DNA from: JAMOQA01 sp964420365
GTDB taxonomy: Bacteria; Acidobacteriota; Polarisedimenticolia; J045
Assembly (NCBI GenBank): GCA_964420365.1
Contig: CAYQTA010000114.1
Location: 1 to 64,000 of the forward strand
Length of the DNA: 64,000 nt
Reading direction: 5' to 3'
Shown here: piece by piece, positions 15,325 to 24,269 of the stretch
How the letters are laid out: the number at the start of each line of letters is the position of its first letter
Numbering within the stretch: position 1 is the first letter of the stretch
Notes under the pieces: model-generated
What the model saw: only the letters and a program-made list of their open reading frames with translations
Databases searched by the model: none
Told to the model about the DNA's origin: nothing
Translations under genes and position numbers: made by a program

Positions 15325-16103
15325 TGATCGAGATCCGCGTGCTCGGCTCGGGCTCCCGGGGAAACTCCACCCTGTTCCGCGTGAACGGGAGCGGGATCCT
15401 GGTGGACGCGGGGCTCTCGGCCCGGCAGGTGCTGCGCCGCCTCGACGGGGTCGGCCAGGACCCGGCGGCGATCGAGGCGATCGTCCTGACCCACGAGCAC
15501 CGCGACCACGTCGGCGGCGTCCGCGTGCTGGCGCGCCGCCTCGGGGTCCCGGTTCTCGGGAACGCCCGTACCCTCGCCGCCGCGGCCCCCCTGCTCGGCG
15601 ACGACGTGGAGACGGTCCCTTTCGAGACCGGCCGTCCGTTCCAGGCCGGGCCGTTCGCGGCCCTGGCCTTCCCGGTTCCCCACGACGCCGTCGAGCCGGT
15701 GGGATTCCTCCTCTCGGCCCGGGGCGTCACCGTCGGATACGCCACCGACCTCGGCTACGTGACGCGCCTGGTGGCGGAGCGGCTCTCCGCCTGCCGGGCG
15801 CTGGTCTTCGAGGCGAACCATGACCCGGACCTGCTGATGGAAGGGCCCTATCCCTGGCCGACCAAGCAGCGGGTCGCCTCCCGGGTCGGCCACCTGAGCA
15901 ACGGGGAGGCGGCGGACGCCCTCGCGCGCTTCCTGCCGCGGGGCCTCGCCGGCCTCGTGCTCGCGCACCTGTCCGAGACGAACAACCGTCCCGACCTCGC
16001 CGCCGGCGCCGTGCGCCGCGCCCTCGAGCGGGCGGGGAAGGGGACGATCCCGGTGATCCCGGCGGGCCAGCACGCCCCCGCCCCCCCGGTGGTGGCGCGC
16101 TGA
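15324..16103 (+). CDS. MBL-fold metallo-hydrolase (YycJ/WalJ-like)
   Basis: A 259-residue beta-lactamase-fold hydrolase. The metal motif HxHxDH is H57-E-H59-R-D61-H62, and the opening MIEIRVLGSGSRGNST is the YycJ/WalJ signature. EANHDPDLLMEG, the WPTKQRV segment and GHLSNGEAADAL are also shared with that subfamily. WalJ members have been linked to nuclease activity and cell-wall or DNA-repair phenotypes in Firmicutes; the natural substrate is unsettled. The start overlaps the dut stop (TGATG), so translation is probably coupled. Confidence 0.87.
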   Translation: MIEIRVLGSGSRGNSTLFRVNGSGILVDAGLSARQVLRRLDGVGQDPAAIEAIVLTHEHRDHVGGVRVLARRLGVPVLGNARTLAAAAPLLGDDVETVPFETGRPFQAGPFAALAFPVPHDAVEPVGFLLSARGVTVGYATDLGYVTRLVAERLSACRALVFEANHDPDLLMEGPYPWPTKQRVASRVGHLSNGEAADALARFLPRGLAGLVLAHLSETNNRPDLAAGAVRRALERAGKGTIPVIPAGQHAPAPPVVAR

Positions 16104-16131
16104 TCCCGGGCGCCGGAGGGAGCCGAGCGAG

Positions 16132-17427
16132 ATGATCGAGCGATACACCCGGCCGAGGATGGGAGCCCTGTTCACCGACCAGGCGCGGCTCGAACGGTGG
16201 CTGCAGGTGGAGCTGGCCGTGCTCGAGGTGCTCGCCGAGCGGGGCGAGGTGCCGAAGAGGGCCCTGCGGACGATCCGGAAGCGGGCGGCCGTCGACGTCG
16301 CGCGGGCACGTGAGATCGAGGAGACGGTCCACCACGACGTGATCGCCTTCCTGACGGCGGTGGCGGAGAAGGTCGGGCCGGACTCGAGGTGGATCCACAT
16401 CGGGCTCACGTCCTCCGACGTGCTGGACACGGCCCTCGCCCTCCAGCTCGTCGAGGCGACCGACCTGCTCCTCGAGGACCTGGACGGGTTCCTCGAGGTG
16501 CTCCGGGACCAGGCCCGGCGGTGGGCGAATACGCCGATGATCGGGCGGACCCACGGGATCCACGCCGAGCCGATCACGTTCGGCCTGAAGATCGCCGGCT
16601 GGTATGCCGAGATGAAGCGCAACCGGGAGCGGCTGGCCCGGGCGCGGGAGACCGTGCGGGTCGGGAAGCTCTCGGGTGCGGTCGGGACGAGCGCCCACGT
16701 GCCGCCGGTCGTGGAGCGGGAGGTGCTGCGACGGCTCGGCCTCCGCCCGGAGACGGTGGCCACCCAGGTCGTGCCCCGGGACCGCCACGCGGAGATGCTC
16801 ACCGCCCTCGCCCTGCTCGCTGCCGGCCTGGAGCGGATCGCCGTCGAGATCCGGCACCTGCAGCGGACCGAGGTCCGCGAGGTCGAGGAGCCCTTCCGGC
16901 GGGGCCAGAAGGGATCCTCGGCGATGCCCCACAAGCGGAACCCGATCCGCTGCGAGAACGTCACCGGGCTCGCCCGGCTCGTCCGGTCGAACGCGATGGC
17001 GGCCCTCGAGAACGTCGCCCTGTGGCACGAGCGGGACATCTCGCACTCGTCGGTCGAGCGGGTCGTCCTGCCGGACAGCTTCGTGCTGCTCGACTTCATG
17101 CTCGCGCGGATGACCGCCGTGGTACGGGACCTGCACGTCTACCCGGAGGCGATGCGCCGGAATCTCGAGAACTCGCGGGGCTTCCCGTTCAGCCAGACCC
17201 TGCTGCTCGCGCTCGTCCGCACGGGGCTCACCCGCGAGGAGGCCTACGCGCTGGTGCAGGGGGCCTCGATGAAGGTGTGGGAGGGGAAGTACCCGGACCT
17301 CCTCGCCGCCTGCCTCGACGACGAGAGGATCGTCGAGCGCCTCGGGGAGCAGGGAGTCCGGAAGGCGTTCGACCTGCGCCGGCTGCTGCGGAACGTGCCC
17401 GCGATCCTCCGCCGCGCGCTGCGGTGA
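16132..17427 (+). CDS. purB: Adenylosuccinate lyase
   Basis: A 431-residue enzyme of the fumarase/aspartase superfamily. It acts twice in purine synthesis, splitting SAICAR to AICAR and adenylosuccinate to AMP, each time releasing fumarate. The signature loop GSSAMPHKRNP is intact, as are TSSDVLDTALALQ and GRTHGIHAEPITFG with the catalytic His. The length is normal. It precedes a secreted protein of unknown role and then purM-purN, so purine genes are grouped here. fumC, which uses the released fumarate, is elsewhere in this window (62.3-63.7 kb). Confidence 0.96.
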   Translation: MIERYTRPRMGALFTDQARLERWLQVELAVLEVLAERGEVPKRALRTIRKRAAVDVARAREIEETVHHDVIAFLTAVAEKVGPDSRWIHIGLTSSDVLDTALALQLVEATDLLLEDLDGFLEVLRDQARRWANTPMIGRTHGIHAEPITFGLKIAGWYAEMKRNRERLARARETVRVGKLSGAVGTSAHVPPVVEREVLRRLGLRPETVATQVVPRDRHAEMLTALALLAAGLERIAVEIRHLQRTEVREVEEPFRRGQKGSSAMPHKRNPIRCENVTGLARLVRSNAMAALENVALWHERDISHSSVERVVLPDSFVLLDFMLARMTAVVRDLHVYPEAMRRNLENSRGFPFSQTLLLALVRTGLTREEAYALVQGASMKVWEGKYPDLLAACLDDERIVERLGEQGVRKAFDLRRLLRNVPAILRRALR

Positions 17428-17486
17428 TAGCATCGGGAGGGGTTCCCGCGCCGGTGCCGGGAGCCCGTCCCGATCGGAGGTGCGGC

Positions 17487-19046
17487 ATGCGCGGATCGAC
17501 CGTCGTCGTCGCGGCGCTGCTGGCCTTCCTCCTCTCCGCGCCCGCCCCGGCCGTCGCCGGCGAGCGGTCCCTCGTCGAGGCGAAGACCACCCACTTCCTG
17601 GTGATCTCCGACGCGCGGAAGGAGGTGGCCCGGCGCCTCGCCGGAGATCTCGAGGCGTTTCACCAGGTGCTGGAACGGCGGGGGCACGGCCTGTCGACCC
17701 GGCTTCCGGGGCCGCTGATCGTCCTGGCGCTGCGGGACCGGAAGAGCGCCGAGCGCTGGCTCGGCGGGATGCCGGGTGGCCCGAGGGCCGTGGCCGCGTG
17801 GGGACGGCACCCGTGGGTACTCTCCCTCGCCGTCCTCGTCCGGGCCCGCAACCAGGACTCGACCGTGAGCCTGCAGCGGGCCGCGATGGGGCTGCTCCTC
17901 GCGCTGGACCGGACCCGTCGACCCCCCTGGCTGCGGGAGGGACTGCGGGAGTACTACGGGGTCCTGCGCGTCGACGGGGACGCGATCGACATCGGGCGCC
18001 CGATCCAGCCCTACGTCGAGCTGCTGCGCGAGGGGACGCTGCTCCCGGTGCGGGAGCTGATGACGATGGACGATGCGGCCGTCGCCGCCCTCGATCCGCG
18101 GCGGCGCCTGCGGTTCACCGCCCAGTCCTGGCTCCTCGTGCACTGGGTCTTCGCCGGGGGGTACGGCCACAAGCAGAAGCTCGAGAACCTCCTCGACGCG
18201 CTCGACGACGGCGAGCCTTTCGACCGGGCATTCCGCCGGAGTTTCGGGTACGCGCCCCCGCGCCTGGACCAGTACCTGCGGCGGTACCTCGCGCTGCGGA
18301 GGCTCCCCTGGAGCCGGCACCACGCGGGGAAACCCCTGCTGACGGAGGAACCGGTCCTGACGCTTCCGGCGAACCGGGACGCGCTTCCCCGGCTCGCCGT
18401 GCTGGCGACGCTCTCCGGGCGCGCGGAGCAGGCCCGCGCCCTCCTGGATGCGCTTCCTCCCGTCGCGCGGCGGAGCCCGGCCGCCCGCCTCGCCGGGGAC
18501 CTGCTGGTCGAGGTCGGGGGTGGCACGCCCCCGCCCGTGGCCGCGGGAGAGGACCGGGGGGGGCGGGGCGCGCTCTTCGACTTCCTCGCCGCGCGCCGGC
18601 TGCTCCTGGCCGATCCGCGCTCGAGCCGCGGCCGCGAGCGGCTGCGGGATGCGGTCGGGGAGGCTCCCGCGTATGCTGCCGCGTGGGCCGCGCTCGCCGG
18701 TTCGCTCCTCGCGGGTGACGCGGACGAGGCGGCCCGGGAGGAGGCGGCCCGCGCGCTCGACCTCGTCGTTTCCCTCGAGGGGAACTCCCCCGCGGGGGTG
18801 ACGGCGAACGGGCTCGCCGCCCTCCTCGGCGGGGCGAAGAGGTTCGATCCGGGGCGGCTGCCGGTCGTCTCCGACGCGGCCCGGGAGGCGCTCCTCGCCG
18901 GGGACCGGGCGCGGGTGGCCGGGGAGCTGCTCGCGGCGGTGGTCCGGGCCGCCGCGGGGACCCGCATGGCATGGGACGGTGTGCCGCGGATCCCGCCGCG
19001 GCCGCCGCGGTACGAGTACCCGGTGGAGCGAGGAATCCGGCAATGA
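17487..19046 (+). CDS. Secreted protein, possible peptidase-MA/DUF1570 relative without the zinc motif
   Basis: A 519-residue protein with a clear signal peptide (MRGSTVVVAALLAFLLSAP, cleavage near AVA-GE). Residues 30-260 resemble the peptidase MA/DUF1570 group: a THFLVISD start and PPWLREGLREYYGVL, where active relatives have a WL.EGLAEY helix. The preceding helix, where HExxH would be, reads LQRAAMGLLLAL, so the zinc site is missing and activity is doubtful. The C-terminal 250 residues are Ala/Leu/Arg-rich helices, possibly TPR-like. GGAGG precedes the ATG. Its stop overlaps the purM start (ATGA), an odd pairing of a secreted protein with a purine enzyme. Confidence 0.6.
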   Translation: MRGSTVVVAALLAFLLSAPAPAVAGERSLVEAKTTHFLVISDARKEVARRLAGDLEAFHQVLERRGHGLSTRLPGPLIVLALRDRKSAERWLGGMPGGPRAVAAWGRHPWVLSLAVLVRARNQDSTVSLQRAAMGLLLALDRTRRPPWLREGLREYYGVLRVDGDAIDIGRPIQPYVELLREGTLLPVRELMTMDDAAVAALDPRRRLRFTAQSWLLVHWVFAGGYGHKQKLENLLDALDDGEPFDRAFRRSFGYAPPRLDQYLRRYLALRRLPWSRHHAGKPLLTEEPVLTLPANRDALPRLAVLATLSGRAEQARALLDALPPVARRSPAARLAGDLLVEVGGGTPPPVAAGEDRGGRGALFDFLAARRLLLADPRSSRGRERLRDAVGEAPAYAAAWAALAGSLLAGDADEAAREEAARALDLVVSLEGNSPAGVTANGLAALLGGAKRFDPGRLPVVSDAAREALLAGDRARVAGELLAAVVRAAAGTRMAWDGVPRIPPRPPRYEYPVERGIRQ

Positions 19047-20095
19047 CGGAGAAGAGGAAGGGGCTGACCTACCGCGATGCGGGCGTCGACATCGATGCCC
19101 AGGACCGGGCGCTTGCGCGGATCCGGGAACACCTCGCGAGCACGCGAACCCCGGGGGTCCTCTCGGACCTCGGGTCGTTCGGGGGCCTGTTCCGGGTTCC
19201 CCGGGACGTGGACGACCCGGTTCTCGTCGCCTCGACGGACGGCGTGGGCACGAAGCTCAAGCTGGCGTTCATGACCGGGCGCCACGACACCGTGGGCGAG
19301 GACCTGGTCAACCACTGCGTCGACGACATCCTCGTGATGGGCGCCCGGCCCCTCTTCTTCCTCGACTACTACGCGGTCGGCAGGCTCGACCCCGCGGTGG
19401 CCGAGCAGGTGGTCGCCGGGATCGCCCGGGGATGCCGGGAGAACGGGTGCGCCCTCCTGGGCGGCGAGACCGCGGAGATGCCGGACATGTACGCTCCCGG
19501 CGAGTACGACCTGGCCGGCACGATCGTCGGGATCGTCTCGCGGGGGGACATCCTCGACGGTTCCCGGGTCCGGCCCGGCGATCGTCTCGTCGGCCTGGCG
19601 TCGACGGGCCTCCACACCAACGGCTACACCCTGGCGCGCAGGATCGTCTTCGAGGTGATGGGGCTCGGGGTGGACGACGAGCTGCCCGGGACGGGACGGA
19701 CCGTCGCGGATGCCCTGCTCGCCGTGCACCGGAGCTACCTCCCGGTGCTCGATGAGCCGCTCCGGGCCGGGTGGATCCACGCGCTCGCGCATGTCACCGG
19801 GGGCGGCCTGCCGGACAACCTGCCGCGCGTCCTGCCGGAGGGATGCGCGGTGGAGGTGGACCTGGGTTCCTGGGAGGTCCCGGCGCTGTTCCGCGTGCTC
19901 CGGGAGGCGGGGAACGTTCCCGCGGACGACATGCTCCGGACGTTCAACCTGGGCGTCGGGATGGTCGCCGTCGTGCCGGGGGAGCGCCTGCCGGACCTGG
20001 CCGCCCACCTGCAGGCGAGAGGCGAGCGCTGGTGGGAGATCGGCCGGGTGGTCGAGGGGAGCCGGGAGGTCCGGTTCCGGGGAGAGCTGCCGTGA
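19043..20095 (+). CDS. purM: Phosphoribosylformylglycinamidine cyclo-ligase (AIR synthetase)
   Basis: A 350-residue PurM that closes the imidazole ring of FGAM to AIR using ATP, the fifth step of purine synthesis. Landmarks are TYRDAGVDIDA at the start, SDLGSFGGLF, STDGVGTKLKLA, GEDLVNHCVDDI, FFLDYYAVG, GCALLGGETAEMPDMY and HVTGGGLPDNLPR. The ATG at 19043 gives the normal N-terminus and overlaps the upstream stop by 4 nt. Its own stop overlaps the GTG of purN (GTGA). Confidence 0.97.
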   Translation: MTEKRKGLTYRDAGVDIDAQDRALARIREHLASTRTPGVLSDLGSFGGLFRVPRDVDDPVLVASTDGVGTKLKLAFMTGRHDTVGEDLVNHCVDDILVMGARPLFFLDYYAVGRLDPAVAEQVVAGIARGCRENGCALLGGETAEMPDMYAPGEYDLAGTIVGIVSRGDILDGSRVRPGDRLVGLASTGLHTNGYTLARRIVFEVMGLGVDDELPGTGRTVADALLAVHRSYLPVLDEPLRAGWIHALAHVTGGGLPDNLPRVLPEGCAVEVDLGSWEVPALFRVLREAGNVPADDMLRTFNLGVGMVAVVPGERLPDLAAHLQARGERWWEIGRVVEGSREVRFRGELP

Positions 20096-20748
20096 AGCGC
20101 GTCGGGATCCTCCTTTCCGGCCGCGGGTCGAACATGGTCGCCCTGGTCGAGGCGATGCACGCGGGCGAGATCCCTGCCGAGCCGGCGATCGTCGTCTCGG
20201 ACCGACCGGACGCGCCCGGGCTCGCCCGGGCGCGGGCCCTCGGCGTGCCGGCCGCCGCGGTGCCCCGGAAGGAGTACCGGGGCCGCCGGGAGGAGCACGA
20301 CCGGGCCGTCGCCGCCCTCCTCGACGAGGCCGGGGTGGATATCGTCTGCCTCGCCGGGTACATGCGGATCCTCACGCCCTGGTTCGTCGAGCGCTACGCG
20401 GGCCGGCTGCTGAACATCCACCCGGCGCTCCTGCCTTCCTTTCCGGGCCTCCACGGCCAGCGCCAGGCCCTCGAGCACGGGGTCCGGATCGCGGGCTGCA
20501 CGGTCCACTTCGTCGACGCGGAGGTGGACCACGGCCCGATCGTCGTCCAGGCCGCGGTACCGGTGCTCGCCGGGGACGACGAGGAGACCCTCTCCGCGCG
20601 GATCCTCGAGCAGGAACACCGGGTCTACCCGCTGGCGCTCCGCTGGCTCGCCGAGGGCCGGCTGAGGATCGAGGGCCGGCGCGTGGTTCTCGAGGGAGAG
20701 GATCCCGGGCTGCCCGGGGCGCTGGTTTCCCCCGCGCCGGTGTCCTGA
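20092..20748 (+). CDS. purN: Phosphoribosylglycinamide formyltransferase
   Basis: A 218-residue GAR transformylase using 10-formyl-THF. It has the RVGILLSGRGSNM start, LAGYMRILTPWFV, the NIHPALLPSFPGLHGQRQAL substrate loop with the catalytic N-x-H, and the downstream VHFVDAEVDHGPI with the catalytic Asp. Start is GTG at 20092, overlapping the purM stop by 4 nt, with GGGGAGAG upstream. purM-purN is the common bacterial order. Confidence 0.96.
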   Translation: MKRVGILLSGRGSNMVALVEAMHAGEIPAEPAIVVSDRPDAPGLARARALGVPAAAVPRKEYRGRREEHDRAVAALLDEAGVDIVCLAGYMRILTPWFVERYAGRLLNIHPALLPSFPGLHGQRQALEHGVRIAGCTVHFVDAEVDHGPIVVQAAVPVLAGDDEETLSARILEQEHRVYPLALRWLAEGRLRIEGRRVVLEGEDPGLPGALVSPAPVS

Positions 20749-20810
20749 GGGCGTCCCGGGACCGGGATGCCCGGGTGGCGGCGTCCGCCGGGCCGGGGGA
20801 CCCTCGGCCC

Positions 20811-21482
20811 ATGTCCGGCCTGCCCGCGACCCCGACGAGCTCCATCGACCCCGCGCCCGGGCACCCTCGCCGGGGGGGGCCGGTGACCGCCCTCGAGGAC
20901 GGGGAACTGCTCCGGGAGCTGCTCGGGGCGCGCGCCGCGGCGGGGCTGGCGCGCGGCCTCGATGCCGCCGGCGGCCTCGTGGCGCTCCTCGGCGGGGTGG
21001 AGCGGGGGGAGGGGGCGGCGGGTCGCCTCCTGGGGCCCGCGGCGCTCCGGCGCGCCCGCCTGCTCCTCGAGATGGCGCGGCGGCTGGCTCCCCTGGTTCC
21101 CGGGCCCCGTCCCCGGGTGACGTCCCCCGCCGAGGCCCTCGCCCACCTGGGATTCCTCGCCTCCCTCCCGCGGGAGCGGCTGGTGGTGCTCTGCCTCGAC
21201 GGGCGTTCCGGGCTGCTCGCCCGCGAGACGATCGCGATCGGCGCGGTCAACGCGGTCTCGGCGAGCCCGCGGGACGTCCTCGAGCCGGTGATCCGCCGCG
21301 GTGGCCTCCGGCTGGTCGTCGCCCACAACCACCCCTCCGGGGACCCCGCGCCCTCGGCCGACGACGTGGCGTTCACGCGGCGGGTCGAGCGGGCCGCCCG
21401 GCTCCTCGGGCTCCAGCTCCTCGACCACCTGGTGGTCGCCCGCGGTGGAGTCGTCTCCCTCCGGGAAGAGGGCCATCTCTGA
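20811..21482 (+). CDS. radC: RadC-family (JAB domain) protein
   Basis: A 223-residue member of the RadC/YeeS family. The JAMM-type metal site is HNHPSGDPAPSADD, with an upstream catalytic Glu in the LARETIAIGAVNAV segment. An N-terminal helical part (LEDGELLRELLGARAAAGLARGL) corresponds to the usual helix-hairpin-helix lead, shortened. The older radiation-repair role of RadC has not held up; its function is unsettled. The ATG at 20811 was used; a GTG at 20883 preceded by a G-run is an alternative giving 199 residues. It follows purN after 62 nt. Confidence 0.87.
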   Translation: MSGLPATPTSSIDPAPGHPRRGGPVTALEDGELLRELLGARAAAGLARGLDAAGGLVALLGGVERGEGAAGRLLGPAALRRARLLLEMARRLAPLVPGPRPRVTSPAEALAHLGFLASLPRERLVVLCLDGRSGLLARETIAIGAVNAVSASPRDVLEPVIRRGGLRLVVAHNHPSGDPAPSADDVAFTRRVERAARLLGLQLLDHLVVARGGVVSLREEGHL

Positions 21483-21517
21483 AGGGGCGGCCTCGACCGC
21501 CGCGGGCCCGGGGCCGA

Positions 21518-21523
21518 TATACT
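21518..21523 (+). promoter_or_regulatory. -10-like TATACT upstream of trpS
   Basis: TATACT lies 37 nt before the GTG start of trpS in a GC-rich gap, with no good -35 (CTCGAC is about 20 nt upstream). It would give a short leader carrying the GGAAGGAGGAGG ribosome binding site. Confidence 0.4.
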
Positions 21524-21560
21524 TCCCCGATCCCCCGCGCGGGGAAGGAGGAGGACCGCG

Positions 21561-22652
21561 GTGACCCAGGACCCCGAGGCCCGTCCCCGGGACCCGGAGG
21601 ACGGCGACGCCACCCGTGGCGGCCCCGGCGAGGCGGGCCGCGAGGAGACCCCGATCACCCTCGTCTTCAGCGGGATGCAGCCGAGCGGCGAGCTGCACAT
21701 CGGCAACTGGCTCGGCGCGCTGAAGACGTGGGTCGAACTGCAGGACCGGTACCGGTGCATCTTCTGCATCGTCGACCTGCATGCGCTGACGCAGGCCTAC
21801 GACCCGGGGGAAATGCCGCGCCGGATCCTCGACATGGCCCTCGGCTGGCTCGCGGCGGGGCTCGACCCGGACAAGTCGATCCTGTTCGTGCAGTCGACGG
21901 TGCCGGAGCACGCCGAGCTCGCCTGGATCCTGAACACGGTGACGCCGATGGGGCTCCTCGAGCGGATGACCCAGTACAAGGACAAGTCGAGGACCCAGCC
22001 GGAGAACGTCAACGTCGGGCTCTTCGACTACCCGGTACTCCAGGCCGCCGACATCACGATCTACAGGGCGGACGGTGTCCCGGTGGGCGAGGACCAGGTT
22101 CAGCACATCGAGTTCACCCGGGACATCGTCCAGAAGTTCAACAACCGCTACGGCGAGACCTTCCCGCTGCCCCGGGCGATCCTCTCGAAGGCCCCGCGGG
22201 TGATGGGCCTCGACGGCGAGCGCAAGATGTCGAAGTCCCTCGGCAACCACGTCGGGCTCAACGACGATGCCGAGACGATCTGGAAGAAGATCGCGCCGGC
22301 CAAGACCGACGTGCGACGCAAGCGTCGAAGCGATCCCGGCGTTCCCGAGGACTGCAACATGTACCGCTGGCACACGTTCTTCAGCTCTCCCGAGGAGCAG
22401 GCGTGGGCCGCGGAGGGATGCCGGACGGCGAAGATCGGCTGCCGGGAGTGCAAGCAGGTGCTCGCGCGGAACATCGACGCGGTGCTGGCGCCGATGCGCG
22501 AGCGCCGGGCGGAGCTGGAGGCCCGGCCCGGGCGGGTCCGGGAGATCCTCGCGGCGGGCACGGAGACGCTCCGCCCGATCGCGCGGGAGACGATGATGGA
22601 GGTCCGCGACCGGCTGGGGATTCCCTCCCGGGAGCGGTACGGGGGCCGCTGA
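21561..22652 (+). CDS. trpS: Tryptophan--tRNA ligase
   Basis: A class I aminoacyl-tRNA synthetase of 363 residues charging tRNA-Trp. HIGH is HIGN at 46-49 (GELHIGNW) and KMSKS is exact at 222-226. MQPSGELHIGNWLGAL, DLHALTQ and VPVGEDQVQH are TrpRS landmarks. About 30 extra acidic, glycine-rich residues precede the catalytic domain. Start is GTG at 21561 after a very strong ribosome binding site. It is 19 nt upstream of tyrS, so the two synthetases are probably cotranscribed. Confidence 0.96.
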   Translation: MTQDPEARPRDPEDGDATRGGPGEAGREETPITLVFSGMQPSGELHIGNWLGALKTWVELQDRYRCIFCIVDLHALTQAYDPGEMPRRILDMALGWLAAGLDPDKSILFVQSTVPEHAELAWILNTVTPMGLLERMTQYKDKSRTQPENVNVGLFDYPVLQAADITIYRADGVPVGEDQVQHIEFTRDIVQKFNNRYGETFPLPRAILSKAPRVMGLDGERKMSKSLGNHVGLNDDAETIWKKIAPAKTDVRRKRRSDPGVPEDCNMYRWHTFFSSPEEQAWAAEGCRTAKIGCRECKQVLARNIDAVLAPMRERRAELEARPGRVREILAAGTETLRPIARETMMEVRDRLGIPSRERYGGR

Positions 22653-22671
22653 GGCGGCGGGAGGCGCGGGC

Positions 22672-23898
22672 ATGGAAACCTTCCCACCGGTGGCCGAGCA
22701 GATCGAGCGGCTGAAGCGCGGTGTCGTCGACTTCGTCTCCGAGGAGGAGCTGGCCCGCAAGCTGGAGCGTTCCCGCAGGGAGGGGAGGCCCCTGACCGTC
22801 AAGGTCGGCTTCGACCCGACGGCGCCGGACATCCACCTGGGCCACACGGTCCTGATGCGCAAGATGAGGGAGTTCCAGGACCTGGGACACCGGGTGGTCT
22901 ACGTGATCGGCGACTTCACCGCGGCGATCGGCGACCCCTCGGGCCGGTCGAAGACGCGGCCACCGCTTTCCCGGAAGCAGATCCTGGAGAACGCCGAGAG
23001 CTACACGCGCCAGGCCTTCCTCGTCCTGCGGGAGGACCGGACCGAGACGCGCTTCAACTCCGAGTGGCTGGGCAGGCTGGGCGCCGAGGGAATGATCCGC
23101 CTGGCCGGCCGGTACACCGTCGCCCGGATGCTGGAGCGGCGGGACTTCCGGGAGCGCTTCGAGAAGGGGATCCCCATCTCGATCCACGAGTTTCTCTACC
23201 CGCTGGCCCAGGCGTACGACTCGGTCGCCCTCGAGGCGGACGTGGAGCTCGGGGGGACCGACCAGCTCTTCAACCTGAACGTCGGCCGCGACATCATGCC
23301 GGACTACGGCCTCGAGCCGCAGGTGATCATGACCCTGCCGCTCCTCGAGGGGACGGACGGCGTCGAGAAGATGTCGAAGTCCCTCGGGAACTACGTCGGC
23401 GTCACCGAGCCGCCCGAGGAGATCTACGGCAAGGTGATGTCGATCAGCGACGAGCTGATGTACCGCTGGTACGAGCTGCTGACCGACGAGGATGTCGCGG
23501 AACTGCGGCGCCGGGTCGCCGAGGAGGGGGTGAATCCCCGGGACCAGAAGATGGCTCTCGCCAGGACCCTGGTGGCCCGGTTCCACGGCGAGGAGGCGGC
23601 GACGCGGGCCGAGGAGCACTTCCGGCAGGTGTTCGCGCGGAAGGAACTGCCCGACGAGATCCCGGAGATCATCCTGCCGGGAGGGGGAGAGCCGCGCTGG
23701 CTGCCGCGGTTGCTCCAGGAGACCGGGCTCGCCCGGTCCCGGGGCGAGGCGCGTCGCCTGATCCGCGGCGGCGGCGTCCGCCTCGACGGGGAGAAGGTCA
23801 CGTCGGAGGAGGCGGAGCTGGTCCCGGAGGGGGAGCATCTCCTGCAGGTCGGCAAGCGCCGCTTCCTGCGGGTGGTCTTCCGGGAGGAGGGGCGATGA
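22672..23898 (+). CDS. tyrS: Tyrosine--tRNA ligase
   Basis: A class I synthetase of 408 residues with HLGH (55-58), KMSKS (233-237) and a C-terminal S4 RNA-binding domain (about 345-405, LARSRGEARRLIRGGGVRLDG). The ELARKLERSRREGRPLTVKVGFDPTAPDIHLGH lead matches the TyrS subgroup lacking the YIGFDPTADSLHIGH form of E. coli, so it is closer to the TyrZ-like branch. Its stop overlaps the folB start by 4 nt (ATGA). Confidence 0.95.
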   Translation: METFPPVAEQIERLKRGVVDFVSEEELARKLERSRREGRPLTVKVGFDPTAPDIHLGHTVLMRKMREFQDLGHRVVYVIGDFTAAIGDPSGRSKTRPPLSRKQILENAESYTRQAFLVLREDRTETRFNSEWLGRLGAEGMIRLAGRYTVARMLERRDFRERFEKGIPISIHEFLYPLAQAYDSVALEADVELGGTDQLFNLNVGRDIMPDYGLEPQVIMTLPLLEGTDGVEKMSKSLGNYVGVTEPPEEIYGKVMSISDELMYRWYELLTDEDVAELRRRVAEEGVNPRDQKMALARTLVARFHGEEAATRAEEHFRQVFARKELPDEIPEIILPGGGEPRWLPRLLQETGLARSRGEARRLIRGGGVRLDGEKVTSEEAELVPEGEHLLQVGKRRFLRVVFREEGR

Positions 23899-24269
23899 GG
23901 GGAGCGATCCGGGTCTCGGGGATCCGCTTCCACGCGTTCCACGGGCTGACCCGCCTGGAGCGCCAGGTCGGTGTCCGGCACCGGGTCGACGTCGTTCTCG
24001 ACCACGACATCGGGGTCCCCGCGGCCAGCGATCGCGTCGAGGACACCGTCGACTACCGGGCGGTCCACGATCTCGTCGTCCGGGTCGGCCGGGAGAACTC
24101 GTTCCACCTGATCGAGACCCTGGCCGTGCGCCTCGGCCGGGAACTGCTGCGGGAGTTTCCCGTCCCGCGGGTGCGGGTCGTCGTCCACAAGGAGACCCCG
24201 GTCCTGGACGGGATGGTCGACGACGTCAGCGTCGAGATCGAGATGGACCGGGAGGAGCTCGAGGAATGA
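23895..24269 (+). CDS. folB: Dihydroneopterin aldolase
   Basis: A 124-residue FolB that cleaves 7,8-dihydroneopterin to 6-hydroxymethyl-dihydropterin and glycolaldehyde in folate synthesis. It shows FHAFHGLTRLERQVGV, VEDTVDYRAVHDLV, NSFHLIETLAVRLG and VVVHKETP, where the Lys is at the position of the catalytic lysine. It is embedded in a tyrS-folB-queD-folE run with 4-nt overlaps at each junction, so pterin genes are translated as a block. Confidence 0.92.
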   Translation: MRGAIRVSGIRFHAFHGLTRLERQVGVRHRVDVVLDHDIGVPAASDRVEDTVDYRAVHDLVVRVGRENSFHLIETLAVRLGRELLREFPVPRVRVVVHKETPVLDGMVDDVSVEIEMDREELEE

